Below, piece after piece: positions 1 to 6,843 of a DNA stretch of 15,954 nucleotides. Origin of the DNA: an uncultured Bacilli bacterium (GTDB lineage: Bacteria > Bacillota_I > Bacilli_A > RF39 > UBA660); assembly GCA_944363755.1 (NCBI GenBank), contig CALVVC010000013.1:1-15954 (forward strand). Reading direction: 5' to 3'. A program made the position numbers and the translations under genes. Position 1 is the first letter of the stretch. The number at the start of each line of letters is the position of its first letter. The notes beneath the pieces are model-generated. The model had not been told where the DNA came from and searched no databases. It saw only the letters and a list, made by a program, of their open reading frames with translations.

Positions 1-48
1 TTTGGGGTTAGGGTATCTATAAAAGCGAAAATTGATTTATCAGAATAA
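1..48 (+). CDS. Possible 3' end of an upstream gene (partial)
   Basis: Frame 1 is open from the window edge to a TAA at 46-48 and would encode the last 15 residues of a protein (FGVRVSIKAKIDLSE). The alternating polar/hydrophobic pattern is compatible with a closing beta strand. It lies just upstream of a signal peptidase operon, so it could be the tail of a secreted substrate, but the fragment is too short to assign. A small AGAA/TTCT hairpin and T-rich stretch follow at 42-60 and may end its transcript. Confidence 0.35.
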   Translation, partial: FGVRVSIKAKIDLSE

Positions 49-109
49 TTCTTTTTCTTTTTTAGTGGCATTAATATATACTTTGGAATAATAAGTGGGT
101 GATAACTTG

Positions 110-778
110 ATGAAAAAAAATAATAAAGAGTGGTTAATAAAACTTAGAAACGCATTACATTTTATTGCTACAGTTTTAATGTATTCTTTATGTTTGATAA
201 TGATAATTGTTTTCTTAGTATTTGTTATTAACTTTATAGATAAACAGTACAATTTAAAATCAGGAAAAAATGCAAAAGATTTGTTTTCTGCATATACAAT
301 AGTTAGTCCTTCGATGGTACCATCTATTAATGTACTTGATGTTGTTGTTACAATGCGTGTTAATAATCCAGAGGATTTAAAAAAAGATGATATAATAACT
401 TTTAATTCTACTGATTATAGATATTCTGGAGTATTAGTTACTCATAGAATTATAGATATAGAAAAAACTACTAATGGGGAATATTTATATACAACAAAAG
501 GTGATAATAATAATACTCAAGATTCATCGAGAATTAGTTTTGATGAAATATATGGTAGAGTATTATTTAGAATTCCTAAGATAGGTTATATTCAATATTA
601 TTTAAGTTCAATTTTAGGATGGGTTGCAATTATTATTGTTCCTGCTATTATGATTATAGGTTATGATATTTATAAGTTGGTTAAAACTTTGAGAAGTAAT
701 AATGATAAAGACAAGAAAGAAGTTATTAAAAAAGATGATAATAAGAAAAAGAAAAAAGAAGGAAGGTTTAAAAAATGA
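110..778 (+). CDS. sipW: Signal peptidase I, SipW/Sec11 (ER) type
   Basis: Membrane-bound serine protease that removes signal peptides from exported proteins. I start it at ATG 110 (222 residues) because a GGGTGAT Shine-Dalgarno sits at 98-104; the in-frame GTG at 95 lies ahead of that site. A first membrane helix spans about residues 17-42. The catalytic block S-P-S-M follows (residues 66-69, nucleophile Ser68). Where bacterial signal peptidases carry the general-base lysine, this protein has V-T-H-R (His112), the mark of the SipW/Sec11 branch. The box with G-D-N (131-133) and a further Asp at 138 supplies the acidic residue. A second helix is at about 163-187, followed by a very Lys/Asp-rich cytosolic tail. 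In Bacillus SipW processes the matrix protein TasA, and the next gene here looks like a candidate substrate; its ATG overlaps this stop by 4 nt (ATGA). The class is firm; the symbol is by type, not proven orthology. Confidence 0.9.
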   Translation: MKKNNKEWLIKLRNALHFIATVLMYSLCLIMIIVFLVFVINFIDKQYNLKSGKNAKDLFSAYTIVSPSMVPSINVLDVVVTMRVNNPEDLKKDDIITFNSTDYRYSGVLVTHRIIDIEKTTNGEYLYTTKGDNNNTQDSSRISFDEIYGRVLFRIPKIGYIQYYLSSILGWVAIIIVPAIMIIGYDIYKLVKTLRSNNDKDKKEVIKKDDNKKKKKEGRFKK

Positions 779-1320
779 AAAAAATAATTTTATTACTTAT
801 GGCAGGAGTTGCTTTGTTTGCTTTTATTTTTGCGACATCAATATTGTGGTATAGGTTCTTTTATAGTGATAATTCTAATGCCCAAGATACTGTTGGTTCT
901 ATTAAAGTTCAACTTGATGATAACAATGTAATAGATGAGAGTGGGTTAATTCCTTTAGATGATTTGACTGCTAAATCTATTGCTCCTTATGAGTTTAAGG
1001 TTGAAAATAATGGTAATAGCGCTGCAATTTATAATGTTTTATTAGAAGATAGTATTATTAGTGATGATATAAATTATAGTAGTAAGGAATTACTTTCAAG
1101 AAATCAGTTAAGATATCAATTATCTTTAAATGGTAATGTTATTAAAGTTGGAAATTTAAGTGATATTAAGAATAATATAATAGATACAAGAAATATTGCA
1201 GCATCTTCAGTAAATAATTATCAATTGCGTATTTATGTAGCTGAGTCTAAGCAGGATACTTCTTGGCAAAATAAATACTATCATTTTGATGTTAATATAC
1301 AGATGGAGGAGGTTAAATAA
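775..1320 (+). CDS. Secreted or N-anchored protein resembling TasA/camelysin
   Basis: 181 residues. The N-terminus is a short basic head (MKK) and a hydrophobic helix (residues 4-25), ending in an aromatic stretch W-Y-R-F-F rather than a classical A-x-A site; it could be a SipW-type signal or an uncleaved anchor. The rest is beta-rich and polar. It contains a G-S-I-K-V-Q-L strand, an 'I-A-P-Y-E-F-K-V-E-N-N-G' segment (about 70-81) and a following 'Y-N-V-L-L-E-D' strand. This is the order seen in TasA/CalY proteins, where a 'PGD...F.. .NNG...Y.V' segment follows the early strands. The similarity is by eye and weak, so this is an inference. The gene is translationally coupled to the signal peptidase (4-nt overlap, GGAAGG ribosome site at 761-766), which supports an enzyme-substrate pairing or a shared surface function. 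It could instead be a pilin-like or unrelated anchored protein. Confidence 0.55.
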   Translation: MKKIILLLMAGVALFAFIFATSILWYRFFYSDNSNAQDTVGSIKVQLDDNNVIDESGLIPLDDLTAKSIAPYEFKVENNGNSAAIYNVLLEDSIISDDINYSSKELLSRNQLRYQLSLNGNVIKVGNLSDIKNNIIDTRNIAASSVNNYQLRIYVAESKQDTSWQNKYYHFDVNIQMEEVK

Positions 1321-2010
1321 ATGAAAGAAGCTCTTTTAGAATATGCTAATACTTTTGCATATACAATTACAGGTTTGATTTTTGGTCTTGCTTTCTTTTT
1401 ACTTTTTATTAATTTTTATCATATGCAAGAGTTATCTGAAACTTATGATATTAGCACTTATAATGATACTAATAAAGCTAGTGTTGAAGAAAAGGTTAAT
1501 ATTATAAAAAATAATATTAATGTTTATGATCAATCTACTTATAAAGGGTCTTTAAATATATATGGACTTAATACTATAAAGTTAAAATTAGAAGATTGTC
1601 TTGAAATAATTGAAAGTGAAGATATGATGAAGTATTTCGAACTTGATGAGATTGGTATTAATGATAGTTATAACTTTACTGTTGATTTTAAAAATAAAAT
1701 TTTAAATGATTGTTTGGTTATGCAGGTAAAATCATTATTTAATACTGATACAGTAGCACTTTTGCCTAATTTTAATATTATAAAGCCTTATGTAGAACTT
1801 AATTTAGAGACTTTGCTTGATTCTATTAATTATGTTCAAAGTAATGTTGAGAATTCAGATCATTATTATTTTAGTACTGATACTAATAAAACAAATTTCT
1901 TTAATTTAATAGAGGATAGTTATACTGATACAATGAATAGTTATCAGAATTCTCTTAATTTGCTTGTTGAAGTGTCAAATTGGTATAAAGGTATTGTGTT
2001 AGGAGGTTAG
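1321..2010 (+). CDS. Unrecognised single-span membrane protein with a large extracellular part
   Basis: 229 residues; I do not recognise a family. A hydrophobic helix occupies about residues 13-33 (T-I-T-G-L-I-F-G-L-A-F-F-L-L-F). The remaining roughly 195 residues are polar and mostly acidic, rich in Asn, Asp, Tyr and Thr, with no Zn or nucleotide motifs visible. Two cysteines (in N-D-C and E-D-C contexts, about 93 and 130) could form a disulfide outside the cell. The start ATG directly abuts the TAA of the previous gene, with GGAGGAGG at 1305-1312 as ribosome site, so it belongs to the same operon. Its position suggests a partner of the signal peptidase and the TasA-like protein at the cell surface. 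Function unknown. Confidence 0.7.
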   Translation: MKEALLEYANTFAYTITGLIFGLAFFLLFINFYHMQELSETYDISTYNDTNKASVEEKVNIIKNNINVYDQSTYKGSLNIYGLNTIKLKLEDCLEIIESEDMMKYFELDEIGINDSYNFTVDFKNKILNDCLVMQVKSLFNTDTVALLPNFNIIKPYVELNLETLLDSINYVQSNVENSDHYYFSTDTNKTNFFNLIEDSYTDTMNSYQNSLNLLVEVSNWYKGIVLGG

Positions 2011-2013
2011 ATA

Positions 2014-2457
2014 ATGAAAAAAATATTTAATGGATTGTTCTATGTTTTAAAATATATATTATTAATTGCTGCTTTTGCTTTAACTTTATTTATTTTAATA
2101 AGGATGAATGTAAGACTTGAAAAAGATATTATGTCTGTTTTACCTGAGTTTATACCTTTTGCTGTTTTATTAATTTTATTTATAATTAATATGTTTTTTA
2201 GACAATCTTTTGTTAATGGTAATGTATTTTACAATTTAACCTGTTGTTTAGTTTTATCGACAATTGTATGTGTATCTTTGAGATCTATTATGGATACTAA
2301 TATGGTTCTTAATGCTAAATATGGTTATGGAGTTGATTTTAACTTTTTTGATAATTTTATTGCTTATATAAAAATAATGTTGTATGGATTATCTATTGCC
2401 AATGTACTTTTCATGTTTAAAAAAGAGGAAAAACCTAAGAAGTTAAAAAATGCTTAG
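2014..2457 (+). CDS. Unrecognised four-helix integral membrane protein
   Basis: 147 residues with four predicted membrane helices at about 10-30, 45-62, 73-90 and 113-134, and a lysine-rich cytosolic tail (K-K-E-E-K-P-K-K). No family signature is evident. The start ATG is 4 nt after the previous stop, and its AGGAGG Shine-Dalgarno (2001-2006) lies within the last codons of that gene, so the two are coupled. It is the last gene of the signal peptidase operon: an intrinsic terminator is built into its final codons. The position suggests a role with the exported proteins of the operon, but that is inference from context only. Confidence 0.7.
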   Translation: MKKIFNGLFYVLKYILLIAAFALTLFILIRMNVRLEKDIMSVLPEFIPFAVLLILFIINMFFRQSFVNGNVFYNLTCCLVLSTIVCVSLRSIMDTNMVLNAKYGYGVDFNFFDNFIAYIKIMLYGLSIANVLFMFKKEEKPKKLKNA

Positions 2458-2465
2458 GTTTTTTT
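2429..2465 (+). terminator. Intrinsic terminator closing the signal peptidase operon
   Basis: AAAAACCTAAG (2429-2439) pairs perfectly with CTTAGGTTTTT (2453-2463), giving an 11-bp stem, a 13-nt loop and a run of T. The left arm lies inside the coding sequence of the four-helix protein and its stop codon TAG (2455-2457) is in the right arm. Confidence 0.88.
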
Positions 2466-2466
2466 C

Positions 2467-2496
2467 TTTACTTATTTATCTTTTTTTTGTTAAAAT
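2467..2496 (+). promoter_or_regulatory. Candidate sigma-A promoter for rsmA (extended -10)
   Basis: TTTACT (2467-2472), an 18-nt spacer and TAAAAT (2491-2496) preceded by TG one base upstream (2488-2489), which makes an extended -10. It begins immediately after the preceding terminator's T-run. The start point would fall near 2503, leaving a very short leader before the ribosome site at 2505-2511. Confidence 0.5.
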
Positions 2497-2517
2497 TTAG
2501 ATGTGAGGGTGTATTTT

Positions 2518-3321
2518 ATGGAAGAGTTTAAGTTTAAAAAGAAATATGGACAAAATTTTTTACAGAATAAAGCAATTATAGATAAAATAGCTCGTGTTGC
2601 AGATATTAAACCTAATTCTTTAATTATAGAAGTTGGTCCTGGTAGTGGTAATTTAACTATTGCTTTAGCCAGTTTATATAAAGATAGTAATATACTAGCT
2701 TATGAAATTGATAATAGTTTAGAAGATGTTTTGGTTGGTAGACTTAATAATTATGATAATATCAAAATATTATTTACTGACTTTCTTAAAGCAGATATTG
2801 TTAATGATGTATGTAAATATAATTATTTGAATCTTTATTTTGTTAGTAATGTTCCTTATTATATAACTACCCCTATACTTTTTAAATTAATAGATAGTAA
2901 TCTATGTTTTGAAAAAATTGTTATGATGGTTCAAAAAGAAGTAGGAGATAGGTTTTGTAGTAGTGTATCTAGTAAAGATTATGGTGCACTTACTGTTATT
3001 CTTAATTATTTCTTTGATGTAAAAAAAGAATTTATTGTTGATAGGAATCAATTTTATCCTAGACCTAATGTTGATAGTGTTGTAGTGTCTTTTAGAAGAA
3101 AAGAAAAGTTAGAGAAAGTTAATAATAAAGAATTATTTATAAGACTTGTTCATGATAGTTTTCAGTTTAGGAGAAAGACTTTAAGAAATAATTTAAAGAA
3201 ATATAATTTAGAATTAGTCGAATCAATTTTATGTAAATATGATTATGATTTGAATGTAAGAGCAGAAGCATTAGATTATAAAATATTTGTAGATATTGCT
3301 AATACTTTATCTAGAGCATAA
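2518..3321 (+). CDS. rsmA: 16S rRNA A1518/A1519 dimethyltransferase
   Basis: RsmA/KsgA transfers four methyl groups from S-adenosylmethionine to two adjacent adenines in helix 45 of 16S rRNA, late in 30S assembly. I start at ATG 2518 (267 residues) because GAGGGTG at 2505-2511 is a good ribosome site 6 nt upstream; the in-frame GTG 2503 precedes that site. Family marks in order: K-K-Y-G-Q-N-F-L (8-15); the SAM-binding loop E-V-G-P-G-S-G-N-L-T (38-47); the acidic residue after strand 2 (Y-E-I-D, Glu63); and the adenine-binding motif N-V-P-Y-Y-I-T-T-P (111-119), the N-[IVL]-P-Y of this family. The length is normal and the C-terminal helical domain with F-R-R-K-T-L-R is present. It is followed by yabG and veg as in Bacillus, after a gap of 38 nt. 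Confidence 0.96.
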   Translation: MEEFKFKKKYGQNFLQNKAIIDKIARVADIKPNSLIIEVGPGSGNLTIALASLYKDSNILAYEIDNSLEDVLVGRLNNYDNIKILFTDFLKADIVNDVCKYNYLNLYFVSNVPYYITTPILFKLIDSNLCFEKIVMMVQKEVGDRFCSSVSSKDYGALTVILNYFFDVKKEFIVDRNQFYPRPNVDSVVVSFRRKEKLEKVNNKELFIRLVHDSFQFRRKTLRNNLKKYNLELVESILCKYDYDLNVRAEALDYKIFVDIANTLSRA

Positions 3322-3359
3322 ATATAACTTTTTTACATATAATTAAATGGGTGAATTAT

Positions 3360-4139
3360 ATGTTTAAGGTTAAAGACTTTGTTACTAGAAAATCTTATAA
3401 TAATGATATTTTGTTTGTTATTACTTTAATTAAAGATGATATAGCATACTTAAAAGGTGTTGATGTTAGGCTCTATGCTGATAGTTGTCTTGATGATTTA
3501 GAGAAAGCTAGTTTAGGAAATGATACTAATAAAGATAGAAATGATGCTAAAATGATTAAAGATATGCTTAATTTAGATAGAAGTGAATACTTTTATTTAC
3601 CTGGAAAGATTTTGCATATTGATGGGGATAAAGACTATTTAAAACGATGTATAGATTTTTATAAAGATATGCATTTAGAAGCTTATGGGGTTAATATAGA
3701 TGAGGATGATTTTCCTTTAGAGATTACTTCTTGTTTAGAAAAGTATAATCCTGACATTTTAGTTATTACTGGACATGATTCTTTTAAAAAAAATAAAGAT
3801 AAGAGTGATTTAACTAATTATCAGAATTCTCTTAATTTTGTTAAGGCAACTATGAAAGCTAGAGAGTATGAAAGAAATCAAGATAAACTTATTATAATTG
3901 CAGGAGCTTGTCAGTCTTCTTATGAAGATTTAATTAAAGCAGGTGCTAATTTTGCTTCTAGTCCTAAGCGCATTAATATTCATGCACTTGATCCTGCTAT
4001 TATTGCTAGTACTGTGGCTTTATCTCCTAAAAATAAAGAGATTGATTTGATAAGTTTACTTTCTAAAACACATTATGGTAGTAAGGGAATGGGCGGTATT
4101 ATTACTAATGGAGTTATGTATGTGGGGTATCCTAGATGA
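3360..4139 (+). CDS. yabG: Sporulation-specific protease YabG
   Basis: YabG is a cysteine protease made in the mother cell late in sporulation. It trims coat proteins and, in Clostridioides, spore germination pseudoproteases. I choose ATG 3360 (259 residues) over GTG 3351 because GGGTGA at 3349-3354 is its ribosome site and overlaps that GTG. The N-terminal K-V-K-D-F-V-T-R-K-S-Y opening is typical of the family, as are L-P-G-K-I-L-H-I-D-G-D (about 80-90) and the blocks holding the likely catalytic pair: I-T-G-H-D (His139) and A-G-A-C-Q-S (Cys184). The A-G-A-N-F-A-S-S-P-x-R-I-N-I-H-A-L-D-P signature (194-212) and the closing G-G-I-I-T-N-G segment are also present. The neighbours rsmA upstream and veg downstream copy the Bacillus order. 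In Bacillus it is under sigma-K; no clear sigma-K promoter is visible in the short upstream gap. Confidence 0.95.
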   Translation: MFKVKDFVTRKSYNNDILFVITLIKDDIAYLKGVDVRLYADSCLDDLEKASLGNDTNKDRNDAKMIKDMLNLDRSEYFYLPGKILHIDGDKDYLKRCIDFYKDMHLEAYGVNIDEDDFPLEITSCLEKYNPDILVITGHDSFKKNKDKSDLTNYQNSLNFVKATMKAREYERNQDKLIIIAGACQSSYEDLIKAGANFASSPKRINIHALDPAIIASTVALSPKNKEIDLISLLSKTHYGSKGMGGIITNGVMYVGYPR

Positions 4140-4348
4140 ATGTTGATAAAGTAAGAGATGAAGTAAAATCTAAGGAGGGAGAGATTCTGCATTTTAAATT
4201 TAATGGTAGTAGAAACCAAAAACAAGAGTTTGAGGGAGAAATAATTGAAACATATCAAGCGATATTTGTTATTAAATTAAGAGATAATAATATTAAATCT
4301 TTTTCTTATAGTGATTTAATTACTTCTAGTTTAGAGATAGTTAAATAG
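4136..4348 (+). CDS. veg: Veg family protein
   Basis: 70 residues, small and cytosolic. In B. subtilis Veg (DUF1021) is abundant and stimulates biofilm matrix genes by acting against the repressor SinR. Family features seen: a K-F-N-G-S-R-x-x-x-x-x-F-E-G-E-I block, then the E-T-Y-x-x-I-F-V-I-K-L core (38-48), and F-S-Y-S-D-L-I-T near the C-terminus. It is slightly shorter than the Bacillus protein (86 residues), lacking its acidic tail. The ATG overlaps the yabG stop by 4 nt (ATGA), so the two are translationally coupled. In B. subtilis veg has a famously strong promoter of its own; I see none of that quality here. A matrix-linked role would fit the nearby SipW/TasA-like operon, but that is inference. 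Confidence 0.85.
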   Translation: MNVDKVRDEVKSKEGEILHFKFNGSRNQKQEFEGEIIETYQAIFVIKLRDNNIKSFSYSDLITSSLEIVK

Positions 4349-4371
4349 TTAGTATGAAGGAGGTAGTTTAG

Positions 4372-5412
4372 TTGAATATAGATAATATTGCATTAGTTAG
4401 AGCGACTAATATTATTCCATTTGATGGGGTTATTAATCCTATTAGTGAAGTTCCATATTTAGTTAAACCAAATGGAATGCAGATTAGTTTTATGATTAGT
4501 GATTTGTTAACTGAACAAGGTATACTTGAATCATATGATTTTACTAAAATTAATGATGAAGAGTATCAAACAAAAAGAAAAGAAATTTTAGATAGTTATT
4601 TACCATATATTTCTTCATATAATTCAGTGGTTTTATTTTCTTTAAATGGTTTAGTTCCTGATGATATGAATAATACGTTTAGTAATAAGAATTGTGTAAT
4701 TGTTGATGGTTTAAAAGAGCATATTTCTGATGTTGTTTCTTTGATGCCTACTGATACTGCTATTAAAGGAAAAGTTATTATTTCTTCAAGTGGTGTTTTG
4801 CTTATTAAAAAAGATTTTTATAATTCTTTAAGTGATTTTGATAAAAGTAGGTTATGTAATCTTAACTTTACTGTGAAAATAGTTAATGGAAGTTTAGAGG
4901 AGGCAGTAAAAGAAACTCTTACTAATAGTGATAGATTTCATTATGAAAAATTATCTTTAACAAGAAGTGCTGGTGGTTTTTTTCCTTCAGAAACTAGTGA
5001 AGATACTAAAAGAGTAATTAATGAAATAGCAATTTCTTATGATATTCCTCAAGTTTTGTATTATGATTTGCTAACAAAGAATAATGATGATATGGCTAGG
5101 CTTTCTTCTGTTGCAAGTGAATATGATAATTCTCTAATTGTTACTAATTATTATTTGGTAAATTTTTATAATTATTTGCTTTCTAATATGGGATGTTCTG
5201 CTCTTAAATCTTTTGTTCCTGATTATATGGATTCTATTGAATTTATAAAATCTTTAACTGTTGCTATTAGAAATTATGGCTTAGAAAATTATAAAAAGTT
5301 AGTAGATTCATATAATGAGCAATTAGAAAAGGAAAAAGAAATGGGTCTTTTATTAACACCAGAACAAATAGTTAATACGTATAAAGATAAGGGTAATTCA
5401 TTTAATATTTAG
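4372..5412 (+). CDS. Unrecognised 346-residue cytosolic protein (TTG start)
   Basis: I do not recognise this protein. It begins with TTG at 4372, placed 7 nt after a near-perfect Shine-Dalgarno AAGGAGGT (4357-4364), so the start is firm despite the rare codon. There is no signal peptide or membrane helix. The first half has short hydrophobic strands separated by polar loops (V-V-L-F-S-L-N-G-L-V-P-D; N-C-V-I-V-D-G; G-K-V-I-I-S-S-S-G-V-L-L-I-K-K), suggesting an alpha/beta fold. A Ser/Gly/Phe-rich segment S-A-G-G-F-F-P-S-E-T-S follows at about residues 200-210, then a mainly helical C-terminus rich in Asn, Tyr and Leu ending in a charged E-K-E-K-E helix. It occupies the slot between veg and spoVG where B. 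subtilis has sspF, ispE and purR. Probably co-transcribed with rsmA-yabG-veg (23-nt gap, no terminator). Confidence 0.75.
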   Translation: MNIDNIALVRATNIIPFDGVINPISEVPYLVKPNGMQISFMISDLLTEQGILESYDFTKINDEEYQTKRKEILDSYLPYISSYNSVVLFSLNGLVPDDMNNTFSNKNCVIVDGLKEHISDVVSLMPTDTAIKGKVIISSSGVLLIKKDFYNSLSDFDKSRLCNLNFTVKIVNGSLEEAVKETLTNSDRFHYEKLSLTRSAGGFFPSETSEDTKRVINEIAISYDIPQVLYYDLLTKNNDDMARLSSVASEYDNSLIVTNYYLVNFYNYLLSNMGCSALKSFVPDYMDSIEFIKSLTVAIRNYGLENYKKLVDSYNEQLEKEKEMGLLLTPEQIVNTYKDKGNSFNI

Positions 5413-5442
5413 TAAAGTAATTGACAATGTTTTAAAAATATC

Positions 5443-5469
5443 TTGCAAAAGTTAGTTAACTGGTATAGA
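5443..5469 (+). promoter_or_regulatory. Candidate spoVG promoter (sigma-A extended -10 or sigma-H-like)
   Basis: In the 92-nt gap before spoVG, TTGCAA (5443-5448) is followed after 15 nt by TATAGA (5464-5469), preceded by TGG as an extended -10. The same bases also fit a sigma-H-type -10 (GAAT at 5468-5471, context TATAGAATTG), close to the sigma-H promoter of B. subtilis spoVG as I remember it, though the -35 side (GCAAAAGTT) matches the AGGA core poorly. A separate perfect TTGACA at 5421-5426 has no good partner at 16-18 nt. Confidence 0.4.
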
Positions 5470-5504
5470 ATTGACTTATAAGACTTAGTATTAGGAGGTT
5501 ACAT

Positions 5505-5783
5505 ATGAAAATTACATCTGTAAATGTACGTAAAATTGAAAAAGAAGGTAGTCGTATGAAAGGTATAGCATCTGTTTTGCTTGATGATTCTTTTGCTGTT
5601 CATGATATTAGAATTATAGATGGTGATAATGGGCTTTTTATTGCTATGCCTAGTAGAAAGACTAGTGCTGGTGGTTATAGAGATATTGCTCATCCTATTA
5701 ATCCAGAAGTTAGAGCGATGTTTCAAGATAAGATTATTGAAGCATATAATAACATTAAAGATGAAGATTCAAAAGAAGATTAG
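5505..5783 (+). CDS. spoVG: SpoVG regulatory nucleic-acid-binding protein
   Basis: 92 residues, full family length. SpoVG is a small site-specific DNA/RNA-binding regulator that affects asymmetric division and cortex formation in spore formers and cell-envelope or virulence genes in non-sporulating Bacillota. Recognisable landmarks: [11 protein letters not shown] at the start, the strand block '[20 protein letters not shown]' (20-39), then '[10 protein letters not shown]' (43-52) with the basic contact residues, and the 'Y-R-D-I-A-H-P-I-N' block near 58-66. AGGAGGT at 5493-5499 is an ideal ribosome site 5 nt from the ATG. It appears to be a single-gene transcript: its own promoter lies in the 92-nt gap upstream and a terminator overlaps its stop codon. 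Bacillus has yabJ before and glmU after it; neither is here. Confidence 0.97.
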   Translation: MKITSVNVRKIEKEGSRMKGIASVLLDDSFAVHDIRIIDGDNGLFIAMPSRKTSAGGYRDIAHPINPEVRAMFQDKIIEAYNNIKDEDSKED

Positions 5784-5802
5784 TTCTTCTTTTTTTGTTT
5801 TT
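5771..5802 (+). terminator. Intrinsic terminator of spoVG
   Basis: AAAAGAAGA (5771-5779) pairs with TCTTCTTTT (5785-5793): a 9-bp stem with a 5-nt loop, then a T-run broken by one G. The stop codon TAG (5781-5783) lies in the loop. All but two pairs are A-U rich, so it relies on the long U tract. Confidence 0.75.
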
Positions 5803-5827
5803 TGCATATCATTTAATAGGTGATGAT

Positions 5828-6127
5828 ATGGAAAGCAAGGAAACAATTATTAATAACTATAATCATAGTATTACAATTACTGAAAGAAAAAATTTACTTA
5901 TTACAGGGGTTAAAAAAATAGAAAATTTTGATAGTGAAGAATTTTTGCTAGAGACAGTTATGGGGTATTTAGCTGTTAAAGGAGAAGATTTAGAGCTTGT
6001 TAAGTTAGATACATTAGCTGGTAATGTATCTATTAAAGGTCTTATAAAAGGCTTTTCTTATATGGATGATAATAATACTAAGAAAGATAAAGAAGTAACT
6101 AGCATCTTTAATAGACTTTTTAGATAA
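5828..6127 (+). CDS. yabP: Sporulation protein YabP
   Basis: 99 residues from ATG 5828, chosen because AGGTGAT (5818-5824) is its ribosome site; the longer in-frame opening from 5795 reads through the spoVG terminator and has no ribosome site. YabP/YqfC-family proteins are made in the mother cell under sigma-E and are needed for normal spore cortex/coat formation. The family pattern is visible: R-K-N-L-L-I-T-G-V-K-K-I-E-N-F-D (20-35), S-E-E-F-L-L-E-T-V-M-G-Y-L-A-V-K-G (36-52), then L-x-L-x-K-L-D and V-S-I-K-G-L-I (about 55-73). The stop TAA shares its last A with the ATG of yabQ, so the pair is tightly coupled as in Bacillus and clostridia. A sigma-E promoter is not obvious in the 25-nt gap after the spoVG terminator. 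Confidence 0.92.
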   Translation: MESKETIINNYNHSITITERKNLLITGVKKIENFDSEEFLLETVMGYLAVKGEDLELVKLDTLAGNVSIKGLIKGFSYMDDNNTKKDKEVTSIFNRLFR

Positions 6128-6432
6128 TGAATTTAGTTCTACAAGTAACTGCTTTAGTTTTTTCTTTTATATATGGTGTGCTCTTATCCTTTTTATATAA
6201 TCTTAATTATAATATTTTATTTTATAAAAATAGAATTGTTAAGATTATATTTAATACTATATTTATTTTTGATTTAGTGCTTATTTATTTTCTTATTATG
6301 AGAAAGATAAATAATGCTATTATTCATCCTTATTTTTATTTGTTTATTTGCTTAGGATTTTTTACATTCTTTAATATTACGAAAAGATTAAGAAAGCTTT
6401 TTAAAGTTCCTGAAACTAAGAAAAAGCCTTAA
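6127..6432 (+). CDS. yabQ: Spore cortex protein YabQ
   Basis: 101 residues, an integral membrane protein with three hydrophobic helices (about 5-24, 38-58 and 69-84) and a basic C-terminus (R-L-R-K-L-F-K-V-P...K-K-K-P). YabQ sits in the outer forespore membrane and is needed for cortex synthesis. The family identity rests on size, topology, the segment 'F-x-Y-G-V-L-L-S-F-L-Y' near the start, and the conserved position between yabP and divIC. It is shorter than many YabQ proteins, which carry a longer tail. It overlaps yabP by one base (TAATG). A terminator follows at 6457-6485, so yabP-yabQ form their own unit, separate from divIC. Confidence 0.85.
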   Translation: MNLVLQVTALVFSFIYGVLLSFLYNLNYNILFYKNRIVKIIFNTIFIFDLVLIYFLIMRKINNAIIHPYFYLFICLGFFTFFNITKRLRKLFKVPETKKKP

Positions 6433-6456
6433 AAAATGACTAAAAGTGTAAATAAT

Positions 6457-6485
6457 GACTAGTTAATATTGAACTAGTTTTTTTA
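6457..6485 (+). terminator. Intrinsic terminator after yabQ
   Basis: ACTAGTT (6458-6464) pairs with AACTAGT (6472-6478), extended by a G-U pair, with a 7-nt loop, and followed by a T-run (6479-6484). Confidence 0.8.
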
Positions 6486-6497
6486 TAGTTTTATAAT
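6469..6497 (+). promoter_or_regulatory. Strong sigma-A promoter for divIC-tilS-ftsH
   Basis: TTGAAC (6469-6474), a 17-nt spacer and a perfect TATAAT (6492-6497). The -35 hexamer lies inside the loop and right arm of the yabQ terminator hairpin, so terminator and promoter are nested. The start point would be near 6504, about 22 nt before the divIC start codon at 6526. Confidence 0.75.
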
Positions 6498-6525
6498 ATA
6501 TCTTAGGAAAGTAGGTGAAATTTTA

Positions 6526-6843
6526 ATGGCTAAGAGAAGAAAAATGAAAAAGTTAGGTCCAGTACTATTACTTTGTATTTCTTTTGCTGTTATTATTTTT
6601 ACTACGTTTACAATTTTTAAATATTGGACTATGATATATAGTAAATATCAAGAAAAAGGAGAATTAAAAAAAGAGTTAGCATCTTTAAAAGATAAAGAAG
6701 AGGAATTAACATCTGATGTTAATAAGCTTCAAGATTCTGATTATATAGCAAGATATGCTAGAGAGAAGTATTATTATTCTAAAGATGGGGAATTAATCCT
6801 TAAAATACCTTTAGATGATGAAGAGGAAAGTGATAGTAAGTAA
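6526..6843 (+). CDS. divIC: Septum formation initiator DivIC/FtsB family
   Basis: 105 residues. DivIC is a bitopic divisome protein that pairs with FtsL and DivIB to activate septal peptidoglycan synthesis. Seen here: a basic cytosolic head (A-K-R-R-K-M-K-K), one membrane helix (about 13-33), then a heptad-rich coiled coil (about 38-70: E-L-K-K-E-L-A-S-L-K-D-K-E-E-E-L), and the family's closing motif D-x-x-Y-I-A-R-Y-A-R-E-K-Y-Y-Y-S-K-D-G-E (71-90). An acidic tail ends the protein. The ATG is placed by AGGTGA at 6513-6518. Position after yabP-yabQ is the normal Bacillota order. The stop overlaps the ATG of tilS by one base. Confidence 0.94.
   Translation: MAKRRKMKKLGPVLLLCISFAVIIFTTFTIFKYWTMIYSKYQEKGELKKELASLKDKEEELTSDVNKLQDSDYIARYAREKYYYSKDGELILKIPLDDEEESDSK

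Noticed and set aside
1940..3838. About 21 identical bases at 1940-1960 and 3818-3838
   Set aside because: Both encode Y-Q-N-S-L-N in unrelated proteins using the preferred AT-rich codons; isolated and probably chance.
5620..5823. Alternative + frame overlapping spoVG
   Set aside because: Out of frame with spoVG, no ribosome site, and it runs through the spoVG terminator.
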